Of a stretch of DNA of 64,000 bases, positions 44,675 through 53,074 are shown one piece after another. The stretch is from Gammaproteobacteria bacterium (GTDB lineage Bacteria > Pseudomonadota > Gammaproteobacteria > DSM-16500), in the NCBI GenBank assembly GCA_013816845.1, contig JACDDU010000001.1, positions 124,001 to 188,000 of the forward strand. Reading direction: 5' to 3'. Below the pieces are notes generated by a model. The model ran no database searches and was not told the DNA's origin. It was given only the letters and a program-made list of their open reading frames with translations. Each line of letters begins with the position of its first letter. Positions within the stretch are counted from its first letter, which is position 1. The translations under genes were made by a program, and so were the position numbers.

Positions 44675-45115
44675 ATGCTATCAAATAGACCGTATCTTTT
44701 ACGTGCTTTCTATCAATGGATTTTAGATAGCGCATGTACGCCCATTTTAGTAATTGATGCCAACCATCCGCGTAGCAAAATCCCAAAGGATTATGCCGAA
44801 GGTGGGGAAATCGTTTTTAATATCTCTTCGGTTGCAGTGAGAGATTTAAAAATGCTAAATGATGTTATTGAATTTAAAGCTTCCTTTTCAGGCGTCATTC
44901 ATATTATTTCTGCCCCAATTGCTGCCATACTTGCTGTGTATGCGGAAGAGAATGGTGAAGGTATATTCTTTGATCCGGACGATGAAGACACCAGTGATCG
45001 CACCATAGTTCCGCTTAAGAGTATTGAGGGATATGCTAAAGAAGATTACGAAAAGACAATTTCTTCTCAAGATCGTGTTACCAAATCCAAACCTTTCCTC
45101 AAGCTCGTCGAATAA
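44675..45115 (+). CDS. sspB: ClpXP specificity-enhancing adaptor SspB
   Basis: 146 residues; GGGAGG lies 9 bases before the ATG. The substrate-binding fold is recognisable: RPYLLRAFYQWILDSACTPILVIDA, GEIVFNISSVAVRDLKMLND, IEFKASFSGV and VYAEENGEGIFF. A negatively charged linker leads to the C-terminal ClpX-binding tail (KPFLKLVE). It delivers ssrA-tagged proteins to ClpXP, so it works with the tmRNA and SmpB encoded at 27.7-29.2 kb. A terminator follows. Confidence 0.95.
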   Translation: MLSNRPYLLRAFYQWILDSACTPILVIDANHPRSKIPKDYAEGGEIVFNISSVAVRDLKMLNDVIEFKASFSGVIHIISAPIAAILAVYAEENGEGIFFDPDDEDTSDRTIVPLKSIEGYAKEDYEKTISSQDRVTKSKPFLKLVE

Positions 45116-45127
45116 GTTATAAACGCT

Positions 45128-45168
45128 AAAAGAGCATCATTCCTTTTTGGAATGGTGCTTTTATTTTT
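45128..45168 (+). terminator. Rho-independent terminator after sspB
   Basis: AGCATCATTCC / GGAATGGTGCT stem (one G-T pair) with loop TTTTT, flanked by AAAA and TTTTATTTTT. It lies 12 bases past the stop codon. Confidence 0.9.
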
Positions 45169-45311
45169 CAAAAATTAATAATGGCGAGTAGATTTCATTC
45201 GGGCTATTTCTGTGCCATTAGTTTCAGTTTAAAAATTACGAGATAAGTAGGCTGTATCGGACACGACTTATAGGATTCAGTAAATAAAGTAAAAGTAGGG
45301 GATTTGTTGCG

Positions 45312-46061
45312 TTAGGTTTTTACTGCCTTGATTGTGTGTAGGAATGGCTTTGCTTTACTTGCCCAGGCTTGGGTTGATTCGGGAAGAATATTAGCAAGAT
45401 CTTTAGAGTGGATGTCTAAATGAAATTGATGACGTAACAGTAACGTTTTAATTTCAGTGAGTTCATTAATGTTTCGCATCATTTCAGTTTCATGAAACTC
45501 AAGCGTCATGGCTTTAATAAGATCAAGTTTATTACCGATTTCTTCTAATACTTGTTGCTCGGCACCTTCAATGTCTAACTTAAGAAAATCAATAGGGCCA
45601 TTGATGTAAGAAGAGAGTTTGACAGATTTTACTTGGATTTGATTGCAAATTTCCCTTTGGATCCCCCAGCTGTCAATAATAGAATTACCCCGCGAATCTG
45701 GGTGATCCATGTGAATTTGTCCATAAAAATCAATGGTCCCTTCTACTTTTGAAAGCGCAGCATTAATAAGTGTTACATCTTTTAATTCGTTCATAGCAAC
45801 GTTTTTTTTCAAGCAACTAAACGCATTCGGATCAGGTTCAAAGCATACAATGCGAGCTCGCGGATGATATTTTTTAAAAAACAAAGTGGCGATACCGATA
45901 TTACTACCTGCATCAATAATAAGAGGACTGTCTTCTGCACTCTCAAATAAGTAATAACCATCATTGAAAACTTCATCTAGCGTTTGCTGCATAGATTCTT
46001 CATTGTCATAATAAATAGTAAAACCACTGTGCTTGATAAACCGCTGAGCTGAATTTTTCAT
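45312..46061 (-). CDS. FkbM family methyltransferase
   Basis: 249 residues. SAM motif I is IIDAGSNIGIATLFF, followed by IVCFEPDP (acidic motif II), TLINAALSKVEGTIDFY and the family-typical PIDFLKLDIEGAEQQVL. FkbM methyltransferases O-methylate sugars, polyketides or glycans. No glycan or natural-product cluster adjoins it, so the acceptor is unknown. It is leftward, downstream of the kinase/receiver pair but with its own 50-base gap. Confidence 0.87.
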   Translation of the reverse strand: MKNSAQRFIKHSGFTIYYDNEESMQQTLDEVFNDGYYLFESAEDSPLIIDAGSNIGIATLFFKKYHPRARIVCFEPDPNAFSCLKKNVAMNELKDVTLINAALSKVEGTIDFYGQIHMDHPDSRGNSIIDSWGIQREICNQIQVKSVKLSSYINGPIDFLKLDIEGAEQQVLEEIGNKLDLIKAMTLEFHETEMMRNINELTEIKTLLLRHQFHLDIHSKDLANILPESTQAWASKAKPFLHTIKAVKT

Positions 46062-46112
46062 GTTTTGTCTTCAAACTAATCAAAATAATTATCATGAGCG
46101 CATAGCCGTAAG

Positions 46113-46502
46113 CTAATTACGACGCGCATACTTTTTTAAGAGGCGATAACAATCTTCCAACTTAATTGGTTTTTCTATGAAATCGTTCATGCCTGCTTCT
46201 AAACACCGCTCTCTACTGCCCACATCTCGATGGGCCGTAAGCGCAATGATGGGCACAGGATCACTATTTTTTTCATTTTTTCTAATAGTTTCCGCCACTG
46301 TTAAACCGTCTATATCTGGTAACCCTAAATCCATAAAAATCAAACTATAGGAATTGTCGGCAACCATTTGCAAAGCTTGAGCACCTGTTTCTGCTATATC
46401 CATATTGCAGCCTAATTCGTCGGTGAGCACCAACATTGCAACTTTTTGCGCTACTTTTATATCTTCTACCATGAGGATTTTATACTTGAGATTACGCATC
46501 AA
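46113..46502 (-). CDS. Stand-alone response-regulator receiver
   Basis: 129 residues, a single CheY-like domain without output domain. Acidic pocket MVED, phosphoacceptor Asp58 in FMDLGLPDIDG, switch Thr in IIALTAH and Lys in FIEKPIK. It lies 39 bases after the PAS-histidine kinase on the same strand and is probably phosphorylated by it. In architecture it resembles the receiver part split from a hybrid kinase. The start could also be the second Met. Confidence 0.88.
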   Translation of the reverse strand: MMRNLKYKILMVEDIKVAQKVAMLVLTDELGCNMDIAETGAQALQMVADNSYSLIFMDLGLPDIDGLTVAETIRKNEKNSDPVPIIALTAHRDVGSRERCLEAGMNDFIEKPIKLEDCYRLLKKYARRN

Positions 46503-46541
46503 TATATCCTTTTAATGTAGTAGCTCTGTCTTCCTCCACAT

Positions 46542-47771
46542 TCAATCTAGCAAGGGTAACTTGAAGGGTAGGGTGCAAATGAAAGTCGAACCCTTACCGA
46601 GCTCACTTTTTAAATCAACTTCTCCTTCCATTTCTTCTATGAATTGCTTAACAATGCGCAGACCTAACCCTATACCTTTGTAAATTCCTTTGCTGGATGG
46701 TGAAATGCGGGTAAATTTTTCGTAAATTAAATCTTGTTTTTCTTGTGGGATGCCCATTCCGGTATCTTCAACAATAAACTGCATAATAACGCTTCTTTTA
46801 CCCCTACGTTTTGCAAGGATAACGGTAAGTTTTATTTCACCATTTTGCGTAAATTTTATGGCATTGCTGACTAAATTAATTAAAATTCTTTGTAACCGAT
46901 AAGAGTCTCCCACTAAAATTTGTGGAATATTATCTGCACAATTTAAAGTCAAATTTAAGTCTTTTAATTTCGCAGGGGGAGCTTCTATAGTGACTACGCT
47001 GTCAATTAATTTTTGTACATTAAATTTTCTTTCTAGAAAGGGCAAGCTTCCTAGCTCAATTTTGGAATAATCTAGGATTCCATTGCAATAATCAAGTAGT
47101 TCTTTTGCGCAATTTGTTATGTGGGCAAGTAATTCTTTTTTCTTCACATCTTTTTCGTGTTGCCAGAGATAATTAGCCAATCCCCAAACGCCATTAAAGG
47201 GAGTCCGAATGTCATGCTCCATGTTCCGAATAAATTCTGTTTTAATACTATTCGCTTTTTCTGCCGTTTCTTTCGCTTTTCTTAATTCTTCTTCTATTTT
47301 TTTTAAGTGAGAGATATCAACAGTATTACCGACCAGCCCCACTATTTTGCCCATCTCATCCCGCAAAGGGCTTTTGCTCGATAATTGAATAAGGATCTCG
47401 CCATTGGGGAGTGTAATTGCCTCTTCCTTTACAATTTCCTGACCGCTTTGCATGACTTCTAAATCATTTTTTCTGTACTCATCTGCAACTTTTTGTGAAA
47501 AGAAATCGTAGTCTGTTTTGCCAACGCGTACATGTTTATGTTCTGTGGTCTTTACATACTTATAAGTCTTAAGTCCCACTTTTTGCATTTTTTCTAACGA
47601 ATAAGTATTGAATCCTAAGTAGATGCCTTCTTTATCTTTCCAGTACACACTTCCTGGCAAAGTTTCTATCACATTACGCAAACGAAAAATTTCCGCTCTT
47701 TGTTCTTCAATCGTGCTTTTAAGTTGCTCAGTTTGTTCATCGTTGGAGGGGTAGTTTAAGATTTGACTCAT
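46542..47771 (-). CDS. PAS-domain sensor histidine kinase
   Basis: 409 residues from ATG 47771 (AGGTGAG 4-5 bases before); a GTG at 47780 is possible. A coiled N-terminus is followed by one PAS domain (about 33-155, LPGSVYWKDKEGIYLGFN, GLVGNTVDIS), then HisKA with His186 in EFIRNMEHDIRTPFNG, then HATPase_c with N box LVSNAIKFT, G1 DTGMGIP and G2 GIGLGLRIVKQF. No membrane segment, so it senses a cytoplasmic signal. The paired lone receiver follows. It lacks its own receiver or Hpt domain. Confidence 0.9.
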   Translation of the reverse strand: MSQILNYPSNDEQTEQLKSTIEEQRAEIFRLRNVIETLPGSVYWKDKEGIYLGFNTYSLEKMQKVGLKTYKYVKTTEHKHVRVGKTDYDFFSQKVADEYRKNDLEVMQSGQEIVKEEAITLPNGEILIQLSSKSPLRDEMGKIVGLVGNTVDISHLKKIEEELRKAKETAEKANSIKTEFIRNMEHDIRTPFNGVWGLANYLWQHEKDVKKKELLAHITNCAKELLDYCNGILDYSKIELGSLPFLERKFNVQKLIDSVVTIEAPPAKLKDLNLTLNCADNIPQILVGDSYRLQRILINLVSNAIKFTQNGEIKLTVILAKRRGKRSVIMQFIVEDTGMGIPQEKQDLIYEKFTRISPSSKGIYKGIGLGLRIVKQFIEEMEGEVDLKSELGKGSTFICTLPFKLPLLD

Positions 47772-47780
47772 GCTTCTCAC

Positions 47781-48161
47781 CTGCCGAGCGTTAAGGGTTG
47801 ATAGAGTACTTGAGGGATTAGAAACTAGAAAATTGACTATTCTCCAACCAGCCCATTATAAACGCAGATCTATACTGGGATGCATTATTCTAGGAAATGC
47901 CATCTAACTTCAATCATCATAATTACGTATTTTTATCTGACAAAAAGTCAGTATTTTTACCAAACTTGTGGAGTAGAGCCAAGTTGTTTTTTAAATACAA
48001 AGCTTTTTATCCAATCCTATATTGGCTCAAACTTATACAGCGGATAAACGAATCAAAAAAGATATTTATACATAAACTAATTTTAGGAAATATTCTGGTG
48101 TAAAAAAATAGGTTAATTCTATTACTTTTAAGTAAGACACCAGAATTTTGATTTATTAAAT
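47781..48161. other. Gene-free interval
   Basis: One 68-codon frame (47897-48103, plus strand) has AGGA too close to its ATG and resembles no known protein; it is very Lys/Phe/Ile-rich, as expected by chance in AT-rich DNA. Nothing else seen beyond promoter sequence for the kinase gene. Confidence 0.5.
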
Positions 48162-48743
48162 CTAATTTTTATATTGAAAAATTTTAATAACTTTTTGAAC
48201 GCCGGAAACTTGACGCGCAATTTCTGCTGCAACGTTAGCTTGTTGACGAGAAACAATTCCCATTAAATAAACGACGCCATTTTCCGTAACGACCTTAATG
48301 CTGCCTGATTTAAGTTCATCATTGGCAAGCATTTTACCTTTGATTTTGGCTGTAATCCAAGAATCGCTGGTTCTCGTTAAAGTGGACGTGGGACCTTCTA
48401 CGGTAATTTGATTAAACACACGTTCTACATCTGGTGCGCTTTTGGCAATTTCACCAGCTTCATGTTGCCATTTTACATTGGGCACTTCGCCGGTTAGTAA
48501 AACTACACGATTAAAAACTGTGGCTTCGATATGACTTTCATTGCGTAAGCCGGGAATCATTCTAATTCGGTCCATCACTTTATTTGCAATTTGCGTATCA
48601 CGAACATTATTAGCAATCGTGCGATGGTCATAAACTACTGCGATTGCAGCAGCGCCAGCAGCAGCACCTACAACAAAAATACAGCCTTGCGCAAAGAAGG
48701 GTAAACAAATCATTAACAATATTATTTTTATAAATTTTTTCAT
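48162..48743 (-). CDS. dolP: BON-domain outer-membrane lipoprotein DolP (YraP)
   Basis: 193 residues from ATG 48743 (GGAG 7 bases upstream). Lipoprotein signal peptide with lipobox AQGC, a Gly/Ala-rich segment (VVGAAAGAAAIAVVY), then two BON domains (about 50-110 with NRVVLLTGEVPN, and 125-190 with NGVVYLMGIVSRQQANVAAEIAR). It maintains outer-membrane integrity, and DolP is known to associate with the BAM complex. It overlaps the end of diaA and completes the yraN-diaA-dolP unit. Confidence 0.92.
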   Translation of the reverse strand: MKKFIKIILLMICLPFFAQGCIFVVGAAAGAAAIAVVYDHRTIANNVRDTQIANKVMDRIRMIPGLRNESHIEATVFNRVVLLTGEVPNVKWQHEAGEIAKSAPDVERVFNQITVEGPTSTLTRTSDSWITAKIKGKMLANDELKSGSIKVVTENGVVYLMGIVSRQQANVAAEIARQVSGVQKVIKIFQYKN

Positions 48744-48745
48744 AT

Positions 48746-49342
48746 TCATTCTCCGTGGCCAAACAATCTAAACTCAACAATGTCGCAAATACAGTGGATA
48801 ATAAGTAAATGAGTTTCCTGAATTCGTGCGACGTCAAAGGCAGGCACGCGGACTTCAATATCTTTTTCATGCAAATGATCGCTTAATTTGCCGCCTTCAA
48901 AACCACTAAGCGCTATGACATTCATATGTTTATCATGAGCAGCTTTGATTGCATTGACGATATTAGTAGAATTACCGCTCGTGGTAATGGCTAATAACAC
49001 ATCACCTGGTTGTCCCAGAGCTCGTATTTGTTTCGCAAATACATCACTAAAGTGATAATCATTGGCAATTGACGTAATAGCGGGTAAGTCACAAGTTAAA
49101 GCGATAGCTGGAAGCGGAGGGCGTTCTTGCCGAAATCGGTTAAGCATTTGTGAGCTGAAATGCATGGCTTCACAAGCTGAACCACCATTTCCGCAGACTA
49201 AAATTTTATGACCTTCAAGTAGTGCCTGTACCACTTCTTCGCTCGCCTCAGCAATAATATTGAGGATTGCATCCGCACTATTTATTTTAGTTTGAATACT
49301 ATCGGAAAAATTTTGTTTAATGCGCTCAACAATACTATTCAT
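48746..49342 (-). CDS. diaA: DnaA initiator-associating protein DiaA (SIS domain)
   Basis: About 198 residues from ATG 49342, which overlaps the yraN stop. SIS domain: [53 protein letters not shown], and the helix [16 protein letters not shown]. It is close to GmhA but sits in the yraN-diaA-dolP context, which fixes the assignment. DiaA promotes DnaA assembly at oriC in E. coli. Confidence 0.9.
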   Translation of the reverse strand: MNSIVERIKQNFSDSIQTKINSADAILNIIAEASEEVVQALLEGHKILVCGNGGSACEAMHFSSQMLNRFRQERPPLPAIALTCDLPAITSIANDYHFSDVFAKQIRALGQPGDVLLAITTSGNSTNIVNAIKAAHDKHMNVIALSGFEGGKLSDHLHEKDIEVRVPAFDVARIQETHLLIIHCICDIVEFRLFGHGE

Positions 49343-49757
49343 ATTCATCTTCAGAGAAAGCATACTTAATCCATTCAATCTGCATTTTACCCTTCATAGG
49401 ATGTATTGCAATCACATCAAACCGACTATGTACGCTAAATAACCAATCTTTCGACTGCAAAAAGTGATGCGTAGCTTTAATGATCCGCTTTATTTTTTTC
49501 TCATCTATACTTTCGACGGCATCGCCATACTCACAATTTTTACGAAATCGAACTTCAACAAATACAAGTTCGTTAACTTTAATATCGTGCATTATTAAAT
49601 CAATTTCCCCCTGATAACAGCGGTAATTTTTAGCAATTAAGCGTAAGCCTTTTCGGACCAGAAAGCGAAAAGCTGTCTCCTCAGCAATATCACCTGCTTG
49701 TTTAGCTTGTAAGACGTTTTTACTATTCGTTATGATTCGTCTTCCTAACTTCCACAT
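49335..49757 (-). CDS. yraN: YraN family (UPF0102) putative endonuclease-fold protein
   Basis: 140 residues from ATG 49757; an upstream start at 49769 would overlap rsmI. The endonuclease-like fold is recognisable: [35 protein letters not shown].....FVEVRFR with Asp and Glu of the PD-(D/E)xK core, and SRFDVIAI. Its role is uncertain, perhaps related to Holliday-junction or DNA uptake processes. It diverges from rsmI with starts only about 10 bases apart. Confidence 0.9.
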   Translation of the reverse strand: MWKLGRRIITNSKNVLQAKQAGDIAEETAFRFLVRKGLRLIAKNYRCYQGEIDLIMHDIKVNELVFVEVRFRKNCEYGDAVESIDEKKIKRIIKATHHFLQSKDWLFSVHSRFDVIAIHPMKGKMQIEWIKYAFSEDEYE

Positions 49758-49767
49758 GCGGCACCTC

Positions 49768-50613
49768 ATGATTGATAAAAAAAATGGCCAGCTTTATGTT
49801 GTTGCAACCCCGATAGGGAATTTGCAAGACATTACTTTTCGTGCGATTGAAGTATTAAAAAACGTGGATGTGATTGCAGCAGAAGATACGCGTCATGCAG
49901 GTCGACTATTAAATCACTATGCCATTAAAAAATCTCTGATCTCGTTGCATGAATGGAATGAGCAAGAACGTTTAAATCAAATTATTGCTTACCTTGAAGA
50001 AGGCAAACAAGTTGCTCTGATTAGCGATGCGGGAACGCCATTATTAAGTGATCCTGGTTATCTCTTAGTGCAAGCTGTGTGGGAAAAAGGATTGACTGTT
50101 ACGCCGATACCAGGACCGAGTGCAGTGATTACTGCATTATGTGCTTCAGGTTTACCCAGTCATCAATTTCGTTACGAAGGGTTTTTGCCGGCAAAAGAAG
50201 AAGCCTGTCGTAAGCATCTTGTAACATTAGCAGGGAGTGCTGGCACCCTGATATTTTATGAAGGCCCACATCGACTATTGGCTACTCTAAAAGTGATGCA
50301 AAGCGTGTTTGGGGCTGATCGAGAGGCGGTTGTTGCGCGTGAACTCACTAAAATGTACGAAACATTTCATCGCGGCACGCTGACGCAGTTGGTCGAGGAA
50401 TTTACACAAAAAGTGCCGCGAGGAGAAATTGTTATCTTAGTTAAAGGGTGTGAAACTGCACCTGTTATTCCAGCGCAATTTTCTGTCGAAAAAATCCTTG
50501 GGATTCTTTGTAAAGAATTACCGCTTAAACAAGCGGTAAGTTTAACAGCTCAAATTACCGGAGAGCGAAAAAATAGCGTTTATAAAAGCGCTCTCGATCA
50601 AGAGGGCCTTTAG
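49768..50613 (+). CDS. rsmI: 16S rRNA 2'-O-ribose methyltransferase RsmI
   Basis: About 281 residues from ATG 49768; ATG 49756 is possible. Tetrapyrrole-methylase fold: QLYVVATPIGNLQDITFRA, AAEDTRHAGRLLNHY, ALISDAGTPLLSDPGYLLV, PGPSAVITALCASGLP, IFYEGPHRL, REAVVARELTKMYE and RGEIVILV. It methylates C1402 of 16S rRNA with SAM. In E. coli it neighbours lpoA (yraM), yraN, diaA and dolP. Here lpoA is missing and yraN starts on the opposite strand within a few bases. Confidence 0.95.
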   Translation: MIDKKNGQLYVVATPIGNLQDITFRAIEVLKNVDVIAAEDTRHAGRLLNHYAIKKSLISLHEWNEQERLNQIIAYLEEGKQVALISDAGTPLLSDPGYLLVQAVWEKGLTVTPIPGPSAVITALCASGLPSHQFRYEGFLPAKEEACRKHLVTLAGSAGTLIFYEGPHRLLATLKVMQSVFGADREAVVARELTKMYETFHRGTLTQLVEEFTQKVPRGEIVILVKGCETAPVIPAQFSVEKILGILCKELPLKQAVSLTAQITGERKNSVYKSALDQEGL

Positions 50614-50668
50614 CTTTAAGGCTTAATGAAATCTACAAAATCACCAAAAAAATGTTAATATGCTACCC

Positions 50669-51025
50669 GAGTCAGTTAGGCAATCGCTCACCTTAAGGTG
50701 GGAGGAAAGTCCGGGCTCCATGGGTAAAGTGCCAGGTAACACCTGGGCGGTGCGAGCCGACGGAAAGTGCCACAGAAAATAAACCGCCAGCTGCAAAGCA
50801 TGGTAAGGGTGAAAAGGTGCGGTAAGAGCGCACCGCATAATTGGTAACAATTTATGGCATGGTAAACCCCGCTTGGAGCAAGACCAAATAGGAACTCATA
50901 AGTTAATTCAATTTAACTTAAAGCGTTACCCGCGCTGAGTTTGGGTAGGTTGCTTGAGGCATTTGGTGACAAATGCCCCAGATAAATGATTGTCCACGAC
51001 AGAACCCGGCTTATCGACTGACTCA
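50669..51025 (+). ncRNA. rnpB: RNase P RNA (type A)
   Basis: Conserved cores are readable: GAGGAAAGTCCGGGCTCC, GCCAGGTAACACCTGG, GGTAAGGGTGAAAAGGTGCGGTAAGAGCGCACCGC, GGAGCAAGACCAAATAGGAACTCATA, GGTAGGTTGCTTGAGG and the 3' end CCACGACAGAACCCGGCTTATCGACTGACTC. The 5' GAGTCAGT pairs with 3' ACTGACTC to close P1, and ATTTTT follows as terminator tail. It cleaves the 5' leaders of tRNAs with RnpA. It lies between rsmI and mraZ. Confidence 0.97.
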
Positions 51026-51120
51026 TTTTTATTCATAACATTCCTTTATGTCTTATAATCCATCATCAATTCTGCTACGCTCTCCATTACTGCATAAGCC
51101 GCACTTCCTTTTATCACGAT

Positions 51121-51166
51121 TGTGGAAAGGGGTGGTGTAAAGTGTTCCATTGTGGAAATTTGTGGT
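51121..51166 (+). promoter_or_regulatory. MraZ operator: five GTGG-type boxes at 10-bp spacing
   Basis: GTGG boxes start at 51122, 51132, 51142 (GTGT variant), 51152 and 51162, each exactly 10 bases apart, about 90 bases before mraZ. MraZ binds helically phased GTGG-type direct repeats upstream of its own gene. This implies autoregulation of the whole dcw cluster; the number of boxes is larger than the usual three or four. Confidence 0.85.
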
Positions 51167-51255
51167 ATATTTGTTCTAACTCACTAGATTTTTTACTCGG
51201 CTATTTTTCTTTCAAAGTTTTGGTCTTGTGGGTTTCTCTTTAGGGGGATAATGCA

Positions 51256-51717
51256 GTGTTTCGTGGCATTAACGGGATCAATATCGATAACAAAGGCAGG
51301 ATGGTTATGCCATCACGTTATCGAGAAAGATTACAACTTGATAGCAAAAGTGCCGTTATCTTGACCATCGACACTGAAGATAAATGTTTGCTCCTTTATC
51401 CGCTGCCGGAATGGGAAGAGATTGAGAAAAAGTTAGCAACCCTTCCTAGTTTCAATCCAGCGGCGCGCAGAATTCAACGTTTATTGATTGGCCATGCAAC
51501 TGATATTGATATGGATGCTCAAGGGCGGATTTTATTACCGCCAATGCTTAGAGAATATGCAGGATTAAGTAAAAAAGTTGTTTTAGTCGGGCAAGGAAAA
51601 AAGTTTGAACTTTGGGATGAAGCGCATTGGGAAAAATGTCGTGCCATCTGGTTGCAAGAAGAATCAGATGCAAGCGTAAGTTCCTTACCTGATGAGGTGA
51701 AGGCTATTTCGTTGTAA
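51256..51717 (+). CDS. mraZ: Transcriptional regulator MraZ
   Basis: 153 residues from GTG 51256 (AGGGGG about 8 bases upstream). Two SpoVT/AbrB-like DNA-binding repeats each carry the DxxxR motif: NIDNKGRMVMPSRYRE and DMDAQGRILLPPMLRE. It forms ring oligomers that bind phased direct repeats, seen at 51121-51166. First gene of the dcw cluster; rsmH follows by 22 bases. Confidence 0.97.
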   Translation: MFRGINGINIDNKGRMVMPSRYRERLQLDSKSAVILTIDTEDKCLLLYPLPEWEEIEKKLATLPSFNPAARRIQRLLIGHATDIDMDAQGRILLPPMLREYAGLSKKVVLVGQGKKFELWDEAHWEKCRAIWLQEESDASVSSLPDEVKAISL

Positions 51718-51739
51718 TGCACATGGAGTTTTTAAAATT

Positions 51740-52699
51740 ATGGCAGCGTGCCACATGAGCGAAATTTTTCACCAACACATTCCAGTCCTACTGGGCGAGG
51801 CAGTTGATCAATTGGTCACGTCTCCTGATGGGATTTATATTGACGCAACCTTCGGTCGCGGCAGCCACTCGCACGCTATTCTTAAACGTCTTAATGCAAA
51901 CGGAAGATTGATTGCGTTTGATAAAGATCAAACCGCCATCAATTTTGCTCAAACTCATTTTGCTCACGATCCCCGTTTCTCTATCGTTCACGCTTCTTTT
52001 GCTGCATTGGAACAAGTATTAACACGTGAAAATTTGCTCGGTCAAGTTCAAGGCATTTTATTTGATTTAGGCGTGTCCTCTCCTCAATTCGATGATCCAG
52101 AGCGTGGTTTTAGTTTTAATAAATCAGGTGCGCTCGACATGCGCATGGATCAGTCACGGGGGATGACAGCTAAAGAATGGATTGCGACGGTAGATGAGAA
52201 AAAACTGGCAAATGTGTTATGGGAATATGGTGAAGAGAAATTTTCTCGGCGTGTCGCTAAAGCTATTGTTTTAGCACGTGCTGAACACCCTATTGAAACG
52301 ACCCTGCAATTAAGTGACATCATTAAATTTGCGATACCTAAACTTAAAAAAAATTACGATAAGCATCCTGCCACCCGGAGTTTCCAAGCGATTCGGATTG
52401 CGATTAATGAGGAATTAAATGAATTAGAAAGTGCATTAAAGCAAACTTTGAATGCATTACAACTAGGCGGTCGGATAGCCGTAATCAGTTTTCATTCGTT
52501 GGAAGATCGGATTGTTAAACAATTTATTAAATCACAAAGTAACGATACGTTTATTCCACGTGATCTACCGATTAAGGGAGAAACATCTTCATCGCAATTT
52601 AAAGCTATTGGCAAACCGATTAAACCTAACATGAAAGAAGTTAACCTCAATCCAAGGGCACGTAGTGCCATTTTACGAATCGCGGAGAAGCAATCATGA
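51740..52699 (+). CDS. rsmH: 16S rRNA m4C1402 methyltransferase RsmH (MraW)
   Basis: 319 residues from ATG 51740 (GGAG 10 bases before); ATG 51755 is possible. Motifs: FHQHIPVLLGEAVDQL, YIDATFGRGSHSHAIL (SAM), FDLGVSSPQFDDPERGFSF, DMRMDQS, AIRIAINEELNELE and ISFHSLEDRIVKQF. Together with RsmI (encoded 1 kb upstream) it makes m4Cm1402. Its end overlaps ftsL by 4 bases. Confidence 0.97.
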   Translation: MAACHMSEIFHQHIPVLLGEAVDQLVTSPDGIYIDATFGRGSHSHAILKRLNANGRLIAFDKDQTAINFAQTHFAHDPRFSIVHASFAALEQVLTRENLLGQVQGILFDLGVSSPQFDDPERGFSFNKSGALDMRMDQSRGMTAKEWIATVDEKKLANVLWEYGEEKFSRRVAKAIVLARAEHPIETTLQLSDIIKFAIPKLKKNYDKHPATRSFQAIRIAINEELNELESALKQTLNALQLGGRIAVISFHSLEDRIVKQFIKSQSNDTFIPRDLPIKGETSSSQFKAIGKPIKPNMKEVNLNPRARSAILRIAEKQS

Positions 52700-53028
52700 A
52701 CGCGGCAGCTCGCTTAGTTCATCGGAATGTATTATCTCGTCATTTGGTTTTGTCACGGATATTTTCACTTCATAAACTTTCATGGATGGCATTGGGCTTG
52801 GCGGTAGTCAGCTCTGCGATAGGGATGATTTATGTTACCCACCAATCCCGGCTATTACATGCTAACTTCCAACGCAACTCAACTTACATCAATCGCTTAG
52901 AAATCGAATATCGACAATTATTATTGGAAAATAGCACGTTAACGATGCCAGCTCGGATTCAATATCAAGCAGAAATGAATTTAGACATGATAATGCCTGA
53001 TGAAAACGCGATCCAGGTTATCGAATGA
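52696..53028 (+). CDS. ftsL: Cell division protein FtsL
   Basis: 110 residues, a bitopic membrane protein: a cytoplasmic basic N-terminus, one helix (SWMALGLAVVSSAIGMIYVTH), then a periplasmic leucine-zipper-like coil (NRLEIEYRQLLLENSTLTMPARIQYQAEMNLDM) ending in the family's M..P.E..I. pattern. With FtsB and FtsQ it activates FtsWI. Overlaps rsmH by 4 bases; ftsI follows after 46 bases. Confidence 0.93.
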   Translation: MNAAARLVHRNVLSRHLVLSRIFSLHKLSWMALGLAVVSSAIGMIYVTHQSRLLHANFQRNSTYINRLEIEYRQLLLENSTLTMPARIQYQAEMNLDMIMPDENAIQVIE

Positions 53029-53074
53029 TCCTAAAAAGATTGCCGATTCAGTTTAATGATTCAGTTGTCATCTA

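Noticed and set aside
47897-48103. 68-codon frame in the kinase-dolP gap
   Set aside because: Its AGGA touches the start codon, composition is Lys/Phe/Ile-rich as in random AT-rich frames, and no domain is visible.
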